Positions 45,093 to 52,550 of a stretch of DNA of 64,000 nt are shown here, piece after piece. Under the pieces are notes generated by a model. That model worked only from the letters and a program-made list of their open reading frames with translations. It searched no databases and was not told the DNA's origin. The DNA is from Paracoccus onchidii (GTDB lineage Bacteria > Pseudomonadota > Alphaproteobacteria > Rhodobacterales > Rhodobacteraceae). Where the stretch lies: the NCBI RefSeq assembly GCF_028294535.1, contig NZ_JAQBIE010000001.1, positions 1 through 64,000 of the forward strand, written 5' to 3'. Numbering within the stretch: position 1 is the first letter of the stretch; the number at the start of each line of letters is the position of its first letter. The translations under genes were made by a program, and so were the position numbers.

Positions 45093-45121
45093 TCCCGGCC
45101 CAGGGAGGAGGAAGGGCGGGA
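45093..45121 (-). ncRNA. CcsR-like hairpin, copy 1
   Basis: Arms 45093-45101 and 45114-45121: GCCC/GGGC and TCCC/GGGA with one bulged base between. Loop 45102-45113, reading UUCCUCCUCCCU on the minus strand. It starts 12 bases after the DUF1127 stop and is the first copy transcribed. Confidence 0.85.
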
Positions 45122-45132
45122 ATTCGAATTCC
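45119..45132. repeat. GGAATTCGAATTCC palindrome between DUF1127 stop and array
   Basis: A perfect 14-base palindrome fills the gap between the DUF1127 stop codon and the first hairpin, sharing three bases with it. AU-rich between structured regions, it could be where an endonuclease such as RNase E separates mRNA from small RNAs. This is inference. Confidence 0.5.
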
Positions 45133-45360
45133 TTACTTCGACGAGCCCCAGGCGGCTTCACGAGCCAGGCGGGTGATCATCGAGCGGCTGATTCCCAGAT
45201 CGTTCAGATCGCGGGTGGTCAGCGCATTCAGTTCGCGAACGGTCTGACGATAGACGGCGTTGCGAGCGCGATTTTCCTGATAGCGCTGAACCGCAGCCAT
45301 CAAACGTCCGCGAAGGCCGGAAACAGCCGTTGCGTTCTGAGCTTGGGCGAGTACGGTCAT
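45133..45360 (-). CDS. DUF1127 family protein (CcaF1-like)
   Basis: 75 residues, basic. The C-terminal half, YRQTVRELNALTTRDLNDLGISRSMITRLAREAAWG, is the DUF1127 domain with its Arg/Leu-spaced helix and DLG(I/L)SR motif. In Rhodobacter sphaeroides the DUF1127 gene in the same position encodes CcaF1, a small RNA-binding protein that affects processing of its own mRNA into CcsR RNAs. The same role is inferred here. An AAAGGAAT ribosome site precedes the ATG. A possible heat-shock-type promoter lies about 65-100 bases upstream. Confidence 0.9.
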   Translation of the reverse strand: MTVLAQAQNATAVSGLRGRLMAAVQRYQENRARNAVYRQTVRELNALTTRDLNDLGISRSMITRLAREAAWGSSK

Positions 45361-45425
45361 TGCTTTATTCCTTTCACATCTTCGGTTCGGCGCCCGGCCC
45401 GGATAGCCCGGCGCTTCGTTGTGTT

Positions 45426-45457
45426 TAAGATGGCGCTAATGCTGCGTTTGCACAATG
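45426..45457 (-). promoter_or_regulatory. candidate RpoH-type promoter of DUF1127/CcsR operon
   Basis: On the minus strand, CCATCTTA (45426-45433) resembles the sigma-32 -10 element CCCCATNT. ATTG lies 19 bases further up (TTG at 45453-45455), similar to the TTG core of the -35 used by alphaproteobacterial RpoH proteins. It would give a 5' leader near 60 bases. In R. sphaeroides this operon is known to be under RpoHI/RpoHII control. The match here is by eye only. Confidence 0.45.
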
Positions 45458-45617
45458 GCTTCTTTCCGAATGCTGCCATGCAGCAATCGCATGGCTCGGA
45501 TGGCCGGGGTTTGCTTTGAGGCATCGGGATTGTTCTTTAAGATCAACTGAAATCACGTGTTAGCGATCACGCTGCACAGCGGAAATCCGTTGAATCATTG
45601 CATCTTACGGCAGGCGG

Positions 45618-45646
45618 TTGACAGCTTGTCGCAGGGGGTGGATGCC
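45618..45646 (+). promoter_or_regulatory. candidate mrp promoter
   Basis: A consensus TTGACA at 45618-45623, a 17-base spacer and a weak -10 GATGCC (45641-45646), about 50 bases before mrp. Confidence 0.35.
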
Positions 45647-45698
45647 GGTGCCTGGGATGTGCAAGATGCGCCCTGAACGACCATGAAGGAATTATGAC

Positions 45699-46778
45699 AT
45701 GTCTGTCAGCAAGGAAGTTGCCCTTAGGGAAATCGCAGATATTGCGCTTTCGGACGGCAGGACGTTGTCCGAGGCGGATATTCTGCGGGCCTTTTCGGTC
45801 GAATCCGGAATTATCCGTTTCGTGCTGGAGGTGGGCGATGCCGATGCTGCGCGCGCGATGGCCCCGGTCGAGGCCGAGGCAAAGCGCCGCTTATTGGCGC
45901 TGGACGGGGTGAGCGATGTCCAGATCGTAACGACCGCGCCTGCGGGAAAGCCCGCGCAGGCCCAGCAGGCGGCGCCATCGCTGAAGATCGGCCGACACCC
46001 GACAGGTCAGTCCGGCCCGCAGCAGGTTCCCGGTGTGCGCAACATTATCGCCATTGGTTCAGGAAAGGGCGGCGTGGGCAAGTCGACCGTGACCTCTAAC
46101 CTGGCGGTGGCCTTGGCGCGGGCCGGGCGGCGCGTCGGATTGCTGGATGCAGATATATACGGCCCCTCGCAGCCGCGCATGATGGGGGTGTCGGGGCGTC
46201 CCGCCAGTCCCGACGGGCAACGGATCGAGCCGCTGCGCGCGCATGGTGTCACGGTCATGTCGATCGGACTGATGCTGAAAGAGGGCGAAGCCGTCGTCTG
46301 GCGCGGTCCGATGTTGATGGGGGCCTTGCAGCAATTGTTGCAGCAGGTGAATTGGGGCGAGCTGGACGTTTTGCTGATCGATTTGCCTCCGGGCACCGGC
46401 GATGTGCAGCTGTCCTTGTGTCAGAAGGCGGCTGTTACGGGTGCGATTATCGTTTCAACTCCGCAGGATGTGGCGTTGCTGGATGCGCGTCGGGCGATTG
46501 ACATGTTCAACAAGCTGAAGACCCCGGTTCTGGGCCTGGTCGAGAACATGTCCAGCTATGTCTGCCCCAAATGTGGCCATGAGGCGCATCTTTTCGGGCA
46601 TGGCGGCGTGGCCGAGGATGCGCGCCAGCTGGATCTTCCGTTCCTTGGGGAAATCCCCCTGCAACTCGAGGTGCGCCTTGCCGGCGATTCGGGTCGGCCC
46701 GTTGCGCTGGGAGATGGTGAGGTGTCGACCGCTTATGCCCGGTTGGCGGACCGGCTTGTGCAAGGTGGCATGGCCTGA
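45699..46778 (+). CDS. apbC: Mrp/ApbC family iron-sulfur carrier ATPase
   Basis: 359 residues. N-terminal MIP18-like domain (residues 1-80, [20 protein letters not shown]), then the P-loop ATPase: [19 protein letters not shown] (Walker A with signature lysine), [32 protein letters not shown] and the cluster-binding [12 protein letters not shown] (CxxC). Transfers Fe-S clusters to apoproteins. GAAGGAATT precedes the start. Separated by 609 bases from the mraZ cluster downstream. Confidence 0.94.
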   Translation: MSVSKEVALREIADIALSDGRTLSEADILRAFSVESGIIRFVLEVGDADAARAMAPVEAEAKRRLLALDGVSDVQIVTTAPAGKPAQAQQAAPSLKIGRHPTGQSGPQQVPGVRNIIAIGSGKGGVGKSTVTSNLAVALARAGRRVGLLDADIYGPSQPRMMGVSGRPASPDGQRIEPLRAHGVTVMSIGLMLKEGEAVVWRGPMLMGALQQLLQQVNWGELDVLLIDLPPGTGDVQLSLCQKAAVTGAIIVSTPQDVALLDARRAIDMFNKLKTPVLGLVENMSSYVCPKCGHEAHLFGHGGVAEDARQLDLPFLGEIPLQLEVRLAGDSGRPVALGDGEVSTAYARLADRLVQGGMA

Positions 46779-46951
46779 AGCGAGCGGTGGCTGGGCGCAG
46801 CTGGGAATTTCCGGCACGGATGGGAATGCGGGGCACTGCTGCCTCTCCTTGCCGTGATTCGGTGTGATCAGGGGCAGGGTTTCCGTGATTGGTTGATGCC
46901 GATTGGCCGCGGTCGCGAAAAAAAATCCGCGGCTGGGAAAACGGGGCACAG

Positions 46952-46980
46952 TTCGCCCGGATCTTCGATATGTCTATATA
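46952..46980 (+). promoter_or_regulatory. candidate promoter upstream of mraZ
   Basis: TATATA at 46975-46980 is the most -10-like sequence in the gap. Seventeen bases upstream is TTCGCC (46952-46957). If used, the mraZ mRNA would carry a leader of about 400 bases. Weak evidence. Confidence 0.3.
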
Positions 46981-47105
46981 TAGCGTAGCTGGCCTGACGT
47001 GCGTCTATCCATAGGGTAAATTCGTCAACATTCCCAACAATGCTTGGTGATGTGTGATGCCTTCACACCCTGTTTGCCCGGCTGATCCCGAAAAAATCCG
47101 TTGCT

Positions 47106-47120
47106 TCCCATGAATTCCCA
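47106..47120 (-). promoter_or_regulatory. candidate MraZ box (TGGGA-N5-TGGGA on minus strand)
   Basis: TCCCA at 47106-47110 and 47116-47120 on the plus strand, i.e. two TGGGA repeats with a 10-base period on the minus strand. E. coli MraZ binds TGGGN repeats separated by five bases in front of its own operon. The period and sequence fit, but the orientation is inverted and the distance (about 270 bases) is greater than usual. Confidence 0.45.
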
Positions 47121-47387
47121 TGTCACAACTTAATCACGAAGACGGGCAGTGAAGGGGCATCAAGACCCCGCTAGGCGAAGCAGGTTTCATGCAGGCACCC
47201 GTTTTCCAAACAGACCCGCCCGCGCGTGCGAGCAGCACCTCCCCCAGGTGGCGCGTGACAGGGTGGGCGAACCCCGAATGGGGCCCATTTTTGGGAACGA
47301 GGGCGGCGGATTGGGCAGTGGCAGCGGCCCGATCCGCCTTTCTCTTTTGGGCGGGCGAAAGAGACAGGACAGTGAGGGCGGGCTGGC

Positions 47388-47903
47388 GTGGCGCGAAAGT
47401 TCAGAGGCACAGAGACCGTAAAGGTCGATGGAAAGGGCCGGATGACGGTCCCCGCCCGCTTGCGCAAGGTCTTTGATGCCTGTGATCCCGCATTTGCCAC
47501 ATCCAACACCGGACGCACGCAGCTTGTCGCGGTTTACGGACCCGAATGGTGGAACTGGATCGAGCTTTACAGCATCGACGCCATCGAGGAAATCGACGAT
47601 CAGATCGACAAGCTGACACGCGGCAGCCGCAAACGCCGCTGGTTGGAGCAATTGATGAATGCGCAGTCGGTCGATCTGGAAATCGACCGGGAGGGGCGGT
47701 TGGTATTGCCGCTGAAACTGCGCGAGAAGCTGGCCTTCGACAATGGTGTCGAGACGACATTCGAATCGCATGGCGACTACGTAAAGGTCTACCTGCCGGA
47801 TTCGCGGCCCAAGGATGTCGAAGAGCTGGAAGAATATGCCGAATCCAAGGGGCCGGGCTTTGATCCGCGTGTGTTCCTCAGCGAAGATGAAGACGAGGAA
47901 TAG
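47388..47903 (+). CDS. mraZ: transcriptional regulator MraZ
   Basis: 171 residues. Two SpoVT/AbrB-type repeats, each with the DxxGR signature: VDGKGRMTVPARLRKVF near residue 13 and IDREGRLVLPLKLREKL near residue 100. Forms a ring-shaped DNA-binding protein controlling the mra/dcw operon. The start is a GTG at 47388 (MARKFRGTETVKVD). The acidic tail (SEDEDEE) is unremarkable. rsmH starts 3 bases later. Confidence 0.95.
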   Translation: MARKFRGTETVKVDGKGRMTVPARLRKVFDACDPAFATSNTGRTQLVAVYGPEWWNWIELYSIDAIEEIDDQIDKLTRGSRKRRWLEQLMNAQSVDLEIDREGRLVLPLKLREKLAFDNGVETTFESHGDYVKVYLPDSRPKDVEELEEYAESKGPGFDPRVFLSEDEDEE

Positions 47904-47906
47904 GCG

Positions 47907-48875
47907 ATGGGTGATCCGCATATCCCGGTATTGCTGAACCCGCTGCTTCGCGCCGTTGCGCCGCTGTCGGGGACATGGCTGGACGGCACCTTTGGTGCGG
48001 GCGGCTACACGCGCGGCTTGCTGGCCGAAGGGGCCGACAAGGTGATCGGAGTCGATCGCGATCCGTCGGTTTTTGATATGGCGCAGCGATGGGCGGGCGA
48101 ATACGGCGACAGGTTGCGTCTTGTCGAGGGCACGTTTTCCCAGTTGGACCAGCTGGCGGGTGAGCCGCTTGACGGGGTGGTGCTGGATTTGGGCGTCAGC
48201 TCGATGCAGCTTGATCAGGCCGAGCGCGGGTTTTCCTTTCTGCGTGACGGCCCGCTGGACATGCGGATGGAACAGGACGGGCCGTCCGCCGCCGAGTTGT
48301 TGAACACGGCGGATGAGGCGTTGATTGCCGATGTGCTGTATCATTACGGAGAAGAGCGCGCGTCGCGCAGGATTGCCCGCGCCATTGTTGCGGCGCGGCC
48401 CCTGTCCACGACCGCCCAGCTTGCCGAAGTGGTCTCTGGCTGCCTGCCGCGCCCCAAGCCCGGGCAAAGCCATCCTGCCACCCGCAGTTTTCAGGCGATC
48501 CGCATCTGGGTGAATGATGAATTCCGCCAGCTTGTCGATGGCCTTTCCGCTGCCGAGCGCGCCTTGAAGCCCGGTGGCCAGTTGGCCGTGGTGACGTTCC
48601 ATTCGCTGGAAGACCGGATCGTCAAACGCTTTATGCAGGCGCGATCGAATTCGGGCGGGGGGGGCAGCCGCTATGCCCCTGTGCAACAGATGGCGCCTGC
48701 GGCGTTCAAGATGCCGTTTCGCCGTCCCATTGGCCCTGACCCCGAGGAAACCGACCAGAACCCAAGGGCGCGTTCGGCGCTGTTGCGGGTGGCGGTGCGG
48801 ACCGATGCACCCGCAGGAAGCGCCGATGAATCCGCGTTGGCGATGCCCCGGTTGCCCGGCAAAAGGGGGGCGTGA
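47907..48875 (+). CDS. rsmH: 16S rRNA (cytosine1402-N4)-methyltransferase RsmH
   Basis: 322 residues. [20 protein letters not shown] and [14 protein letters not shown] form the SAM site; [22 protein letters not shown] and [14 protein letters not shown] [10 protein letters not shown] segments follow. Methylates C1402 in the decoding centre. The C-terminal 40 residues are a low-complexity, Ser/Pro-rich extension. Overlaps ftsL by one base (TGATG). Confidence 0.97.
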   Translation: MGDPHIPVLLNPLLRAVAPLSGTWLDGTFGAGGYTRGLLAEGADKVIGVDRDPSVFDMAQRWAGEYGDRLRLVEGTFSQLDQLAGEPLDGVVLDLGVSSMQLDQAERGFSFLRDGPLDMRMEQDGPSAAELLNTADEALIADVLYHYGEERASRRIARAIVAARPLSTTAQLAEVVSGCLPRPKPGQSHPATRSFQAIRIWVNDEFRQLVDGLSAAERALKPGGQLAVVTFHSLEDRIVKRFMQARSNSGGGGSRYAPVQQMAPAAFKMPFRRPIGPDPEETDQNPRARSALLRVAVRTDAPAGSADESALAMPRLPGKRGA

Positions 48876-49225
48876 TGCGGTCGCTGACCTATCTGGCCGT
48901 TACCTTGTTGGTCATGGGGCTGGCGTTCTGGGCCTATCGCGAAAACTATCGAACGCAGGCGGCTATCAGTTCCATGTCGCAGGTTCAGCGTGAAATTGCA
49001 CGCCTGCGCGAGGATCTGGGCGTGCTGCGTGCCGAATGGGCCTATCTGAATCGTCCCGAACGCCTGGCCGAGCTGGTCGATCTGAATTTCGAACGCTTGC
49101 AGCTGGTGCCTGTGGATTCCGACCAGTTCATGGGGCTTGAGCATATCGATTACCCCAGGCCGCCAGCAGCAACACCGACCGACAACACGGGCGATGACGC
49201 CAATCCTGAGGAGCAGAAGCCATGA
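48875..49225 (+). CDS. ftsL: cell division protein FtsL
   Basis: 116 residues. Bitopic protein with a short cytoplasmic end, one membrane helix (SLTYLAVTLLVMGLAFWAY), a coiled coil (MSQVQREIARLREDLGVLRAEWAYL) and LNRPERLAELVDLNFERLQLV, typical of alphaproteobacterial FtsL. Partner of FtsB, which is encoded at 43.4-43.7 kb. ATG 48875 overlaps the rsmH stop; a GTG at 48872 is the alternative. Its stop overlaps ftsI by ATGA. Confidence 0.9.
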   Translation: MRSLTYLAVTLLVMGLAFWAYRENYRTQAAISSMSQVQREIARLREDLGVLRAEWAYLNRPERLAELVDLNFERLQLVPVDSDQFMGLEHIDYPRPPAATPTDNTGDDANPEEQKP

Positions 49226-51054
49226 TCCGCACACCTTTGCGCCCGTTGGCCCGTATTCTGCGTGCCCGTGACCGTGGTGAAAACCCGGATGAAATCGAGG
49301 CCGAAAACCGCCGCTTGCGCCACGAAGCCATTCAGGACAAGGCACGCCGTCGTGCCGAAGGGCGGCTGGTGTTGATGTCGGCCTGTTTCGTCATGGCTTT
49401 CGTGACCGTTGGTGTCCGGATGGGCGCGCTGGCTTCCAGCGAACCAAGTGAGCCACGCGCGCAGGTATTGTCTGCGCAGATCATCTCGCAACGCGCGGAT
49501 ATCACCGATCGTCGCGGGCGGGTTCTGGCGACCAATCTGCTGACGCATTCCGTTTACGCCCACCCACACCAGATGGTTGATCCGGTTGGTGCCGCGCGCG
49601 GTCTGGCAGCGATCTTTCCCGATCTCGATCAAGATCGCCTGATCCGCGACTTTACCGGCAGTCGGAAATTCATGTGGATCAAGCGCAAGGTCAGCCCCGA
49701 GCAGATGCAGGCCGTGCATGACATAGGCGAGCCGGGTCTGCTGTTCGGCCCGCGTGAGATGCGCATCTATCCCAATGGCCGTATCGCCAGCCATATCCTG
49801 GGCGGTTCCGGTTTTGGCCAGGAAGGTGTCAGCAGCGCCGAGGTGCTGGGCATTGCCGGCGTGGAAAAGGCGTTCGACAACTGGCTTCGTGACCCGTCGA
49901 ATGACGGAGCTCCGTTGGCATTGTCCATCGACCTGACCGCGCAATCCGCGATGGAGGAGGTGCTGGATTCCGGCATGAAGCTGATGAATGCCAAGGGCGC
50001 GGCAGGAATCCTGCTGGAAATCGAAACCGGAGAAGTGGTCGCGATGGCCAGCCTGCCCGATTTCGACCCCAATAATCGTCCGCGCCCGTTGCTGAAGGGG
50101 GATCCCTCGGACAGCCCGTTGTTCAATCGCGCGGTGCAGGGGCAATACGAACTGGGGTCGACCTTCAAGATCTTTCCGGTCGCGCAGGCCATGGACCTGA
50201 AGCTGATCAACCCGAATACCGGTATCAATTCGGCCAGCCCGATGAAGATCGGCAAGTATCTGATCCATGACTTCCACAATTACGGCAAGCAACTCAGCGC
50301 GACCGATGTGATCGTGAAATCCTCGAATGTCGGGACGGTCCGCATCGCGCAGATGCTGGGCGTCGAACGTCAGAAAGATTTTCTGGAAAAGCTGGGCCTG
50401 TTCAAGCCGACGACGATTGAGATGGTCGAGGCGCCGACCGGCAAACCACTTGTCCCGTCGCGATGGCCTGCGGTTACCTCGGCGACCGTGTCCTTCGGGC
50501 ACGGTTTGGCGGCCAGCCCGCTGCATCTGGCGGCGGCATATGCAACGATCGGGAACAAGGGCAAGACCGTCACCCCGACGTTGATTCACGGGCGCAAGCG
50601 CGCCGAAGGCGAACAGATCCTGTCCCCGCGCGCCGCTGAACTGTCCATCGGGATGCTGCGCCAGGTTGTCACCCGCGGCACGGCGCGGCAGGCCGAGGTC
50701 GAAGGCTATGAGATTGCCGGCAAGACCGGGACCGCTGACAAGCCCCGCCCGGCGGGTGGCTATTACAAGGATAAGGTTGTCGCGACCTTTGCCTCGCTGT
50801 TTCCTGCCAGCGATCCTAAATACGTCCTGATCGTGACGTTGGATGAGCCTTCGGTCGTGAATGCGCGCGGTCGGGAAAGCCGGACGGCGGGCGCAACGGC
50901 CGTGCCCGTCGCTGCCGAACTGGTGCGCCGTCTGGCGCCGCTGTTGGGGCTTGAGGCCAGAACCGACGAAAAACTGCCGAAGATTGCAGCGCGCTTTCAG
51001 CCGCGTGTTGAACCCGCGCCCGGCGATGCGATAAAGCTCGTCTCGAACAAATAA
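49222..51054 (+). CDS. ftsI: peptidoglycan D,D-transpeptidase FtsI (PBP3)
   Basis: 610 residues. Septal class B penicillin-binding protein. One N-terminal membrane segment (LVLMSACFVMAFVTVGVRMGAL), the pedestal domain with ISQRADITDRRGRVLATNL, and the transpeptidase domain: active serine in ELGSTFKIFPV (SxxK), then SSN in VKSSNVGTVRI and KTG in IAGKTGTADK. It uses lipid II made by the downstream mur genes. Confidence 0.97.
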   Translation: MIRTPLRPLARILRARDRGENPDEIEAENRRLRHEAIQDKARRRAEGRLVLMSACFVMAFVTVGVRMGALASSEPSEPRAQVLSAQIISQRADITDRRGRVLATNLLTHSVYAHPHQMVDPVGAARGLAAIFPDLDQDRLIRDFTGSRKFMWIKRKVSPEQMQAVHDIGEPGLLFGPREMRIYPNGRIASHILGGSGFGQEGVSSAEVLGIAGVEKAFDNWLRDPSNDGAPLALSIDLTAQSAMEEVLDSGMKLMNAKGAAGILLEIETGEVVAMASLPDFDPNNRPRPLLKGDPSDSPLFNRAVQGQYELGSTFKIFPVAQAMDLKLINPNTGINSASPMKIGKYLIHDFHNYGKQLSATDVIVKSSNVGTVRIAQMLGVERQKDFLEKLGLFKPTTIEMVEAPTGKPLVPSRWPAVTSATVSFGHGLAASPLHLAAAYATIGNKGKTVTPTLIHGRKRAEGEQILSPRAAELSIGMLRQVVTRGTARQAEVEGYEIAGKTGTADKPRPAGGYYKDKVVATFASLFPASDPKYVLIVTLDEPSVVNARGRESRTAGATAVPVAAELVRRLAPLLGLEARTDEKLPKIAARFQPRVEPAPGDAIKLVSNK

Positions 51055-51065
51055 CGGGTGACAGG

Positions 51066-52550
51066 GTGAAGCAGGCCACGAAATCGCTGTCGCAGCTTGG
51101 GCTGCGCGCAAGGGACGGACGCGACCCCGTCATAACCGGGCTGTCGATCGATAGCAGAACCGTCAAGCCCGGACATTTGTTCGCAGCATTGCCCGGTTCC
51201 AGCATCCACGGAGCCGAATTTATCAGCTATGCGTTGCGAATGGACGCCGGGGCCATCCTGACCGATCGCGAAGGTGCCGCGATGGCGGCTGATCTGCTGG
51301 GGGATTGGCAGGGGGCGTTGGTCGTGGTCGAAGACCCCCGCGCCGCCCTGGCGGGGGCGGCTGCCTTGTGGTTCGAGGCCCAGCCCGAACATGTCGTGGC
51401 GGTGACGGGCACATCGGGTAAAACCTCGGTTGCCAGCTTTACGCGCCAGATCTGGCAAGCGCTTGGACATAAGGCGATCAGCCTTGGGACGATGGGGGTC
51501 GAGGGTGATCACCAGGCGAAACTTGCGCATACGACACCCGAGCCGGTGACGTTGCATCGTGTTCTGTCCGAGGCCGCCGAGGCAGGCGTGACCCATGCCG
51601 CGATGGAGGCGTCAAGCCACGGTCTGGATCAGCGACGGCTGGACGGTGTTCGCGTCGAGGCCGGGGCATTTACCAATTTCAGTCAGGACCATCTGGATTA
51701 CCACGCCGGGTTTGACGAATATTTTGCCGCCAAGGCGCTGTTGTTCAATCATATTCTGGAAGATGGCGAAGCCGCGGTCATCAATATCGATGGCGAGCGG
51801 GGCCGCCAGATGGCCGAAATCGCACGGGATCGCGGTCTGGCGGTCACGACGGTCGGGTATGGCCCGGATGCGATGCTGCGAATTCTTGGCCAGCGTTTCG
51901 ACGCCACCGGTCAGGATTTGCGCTTTTCGATCATGGGCCAGACACAACTTGTCCGGCTGCCGTTGATCGGCGGGTTCCAGGCCGAAAACGTGCTGGCCGC
52001 CGCCGGGCTGGCGCTGGCCTGCGGAGAAAGCGCCGAACATGTCCTGTCGGTCCTGCCGCAATTGCAGACGGTTCGCGGTCGCATGCAACTGGTCGCACAA
52101 CGCGAAAATGGTGCGGCGGTCTTTGTCGATTACGCGCACAAGCCCGGCGCGGTGGTTGCGGCTTTGCAATCCTTGCGGCCCCATGTGATGGGGCGGATCG
52201 TGATCGTTCTGGGCGCCGGGGGCGATCGTGATCGGGGCAAGCGTCCGCTGATGGGGCAGGCCGCGCGTGAATTTGCGGATGTGGTCATCATCACCGATGA
52301 CAATCCCCGCACCGAAGACCCGGCCGGCATTCGTGCCGCGGTCATGGAGGGGGCCGGACCTGAAGCAACCGAGATCGGTGATCGCGCCGAGGCGATCCTG
52401 CGTGGCGTCGATGCCTTGCAACCGGGCGATGCGTTGCTGATTGCGGGCAAGGGCCATGAAACCGGCCAGCTCGTGGGTCAGGATCTCTATCCGTTTGACG
52501 ATGCCGAACAGGCCTCGGTGGCCGTCGCGGCGCTGGATGGCAAGATATGA
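51066..52550 (+). CDS. murE: UDP-N-acetylmuramoyl-L-alanyl-D-glutamate-2,6-diaminopimelate ligase
   Basis: 494 residues. ATP-dependent Mur ligase adding the third stem-peptide residue. ATP loop AVTGTSGKTSVASF, EASSHGLDQRRLDGV and FTNFSQDHLDYH. The DNPRTEDP motif near the C-terminus is typical of the meso-diaminopimelate-specific enzyme. The start is a GTG at 51066, 11 bases after ftsI. Overlaps murF by ATGA. Confidence 0.96.
   Translation: MKQATKSLSQLGLRARDGRDPVITGLSIDSRTVKPGHLFAALPGSSIHGAEFISYALRMDAGAILTDREGAAMAADLLGDWQGALVVVEDPRAALAGAAALWFEAQPEHVVAVTGTSGKTSVASFTRQIWQALGHKAISLGTMGVEGDHQAKLAHTTPEPVTLHRVLSEAAEAGVTHAAMEASSHGLDQRRLDGVRVEAGAFTNFSQDHLDYHAGFDEYFAAKALLFNHILEDGEAAVINIDGERGRQMAEIARDRGLAVTTVGYGPDAMLRILGQRFDATGQDLRFSIMGQTQLVRLPLIGGFQAENVLAAAGLALACGESAEHVLSVLPQLQTVRGRMQLVAQRENGAAVFVDYAHKPGAVVAALQSLRPHVMGRIVIVLGAGGDRDRGKRPLMGQAAREFADVVIITDDNPRTEDPAGIRAAVMEGAGPEATEIGDRAEAILRGVDALQPGDALLIAGKGHETGQLVGQDLYPFDDAEQASVAVAALDGKI

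Larger units (their letters stand above)
44682..45121 (-). ncRNA. ten-copy CcsR/cuckoo-like small RNA array
   Basis: Ten consecutive hairpins on the transcript that leaves the DUF1127 gene. All ten loops read UCCUCCUCCC on the minus strand (GGGAGGAGGA on plus). Stems vary in sequence, yet their two arms stay complementary (9-14 pairs with occasional mismatches or bulges), showing selection for structure. CcsR RNAs of Rhodobacter sphaeroides are named for a conserved CCUCCUCCC loop, occur as four tandem copies behind a DUF1127 gene and are processed from that mRNA; homologues are grouped as cuckoo RNAs. Loop, order, strand and neighbour all match. Individual copies are listed separately, numbered in transcription order. 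Confidence 0.9.
45361..45698. other. 338-base divergent regulatory gap between DUF1127 gene and mrp
   Basis: Both flanking genes point outward. The gap holds the candidate DUF1127 promoter (45426-45457), a candidate mrp promoter (45618-45646) and an AT-richer middle. No further ORF or RNA could be supported. Confidence 0.5.
46779..47387. other. 609-base non-coding stretch upstream of mraZ
   Basis: No protein-coding frame has credible features here. It contains an inverted repeat GCCGCGG/CCGCGGC (46906-46912, 46927-46933) around an A-rich loop and an AT-rich element TATATA (46975-46980). It also has the TCCCA direct repeat (47106-47120), a CACCT-CCCCC-AGGTG hairpin near 47237-47251, and a CTCTTT/AAAGAG hairpin at 47342-47363 just before mraZ. 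It probably holds the promoter and long leader of the mra/dcw operon. I looked for RNase P RNA motifs and did not find them. Confidence 0.5.

Noticed and set aside
44682..45121. CRISPR array
   Set aside because: The constant part is only about 10 bases, spacing is irregular, the variable parts pair with each other as stems, and no cas gene is near.
44682..45121. G-quadruplex or triplex-forming polypurine tract as the main function
   Set aside because: GGGAGGAGG runs could form two-tetrad structures, but this would not explain the complementary flanks kept around every copy.
46779..47387. RNase P RNA gene or other housekeeping RNA in the gap before mraZ
   Set aside because: The conserved GGAAAGTCCGG and ACAGAA-type RNase P motifs were not found on either strand, and no tmRNA or SRP RNA signature was seen.
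49150..51111. 653-codon minus-strand frame opposite ftsI
   Set aside because: ftsI has complete penicillin-binding motifs on the plus strand and overlaps its neighbours by ATGA.
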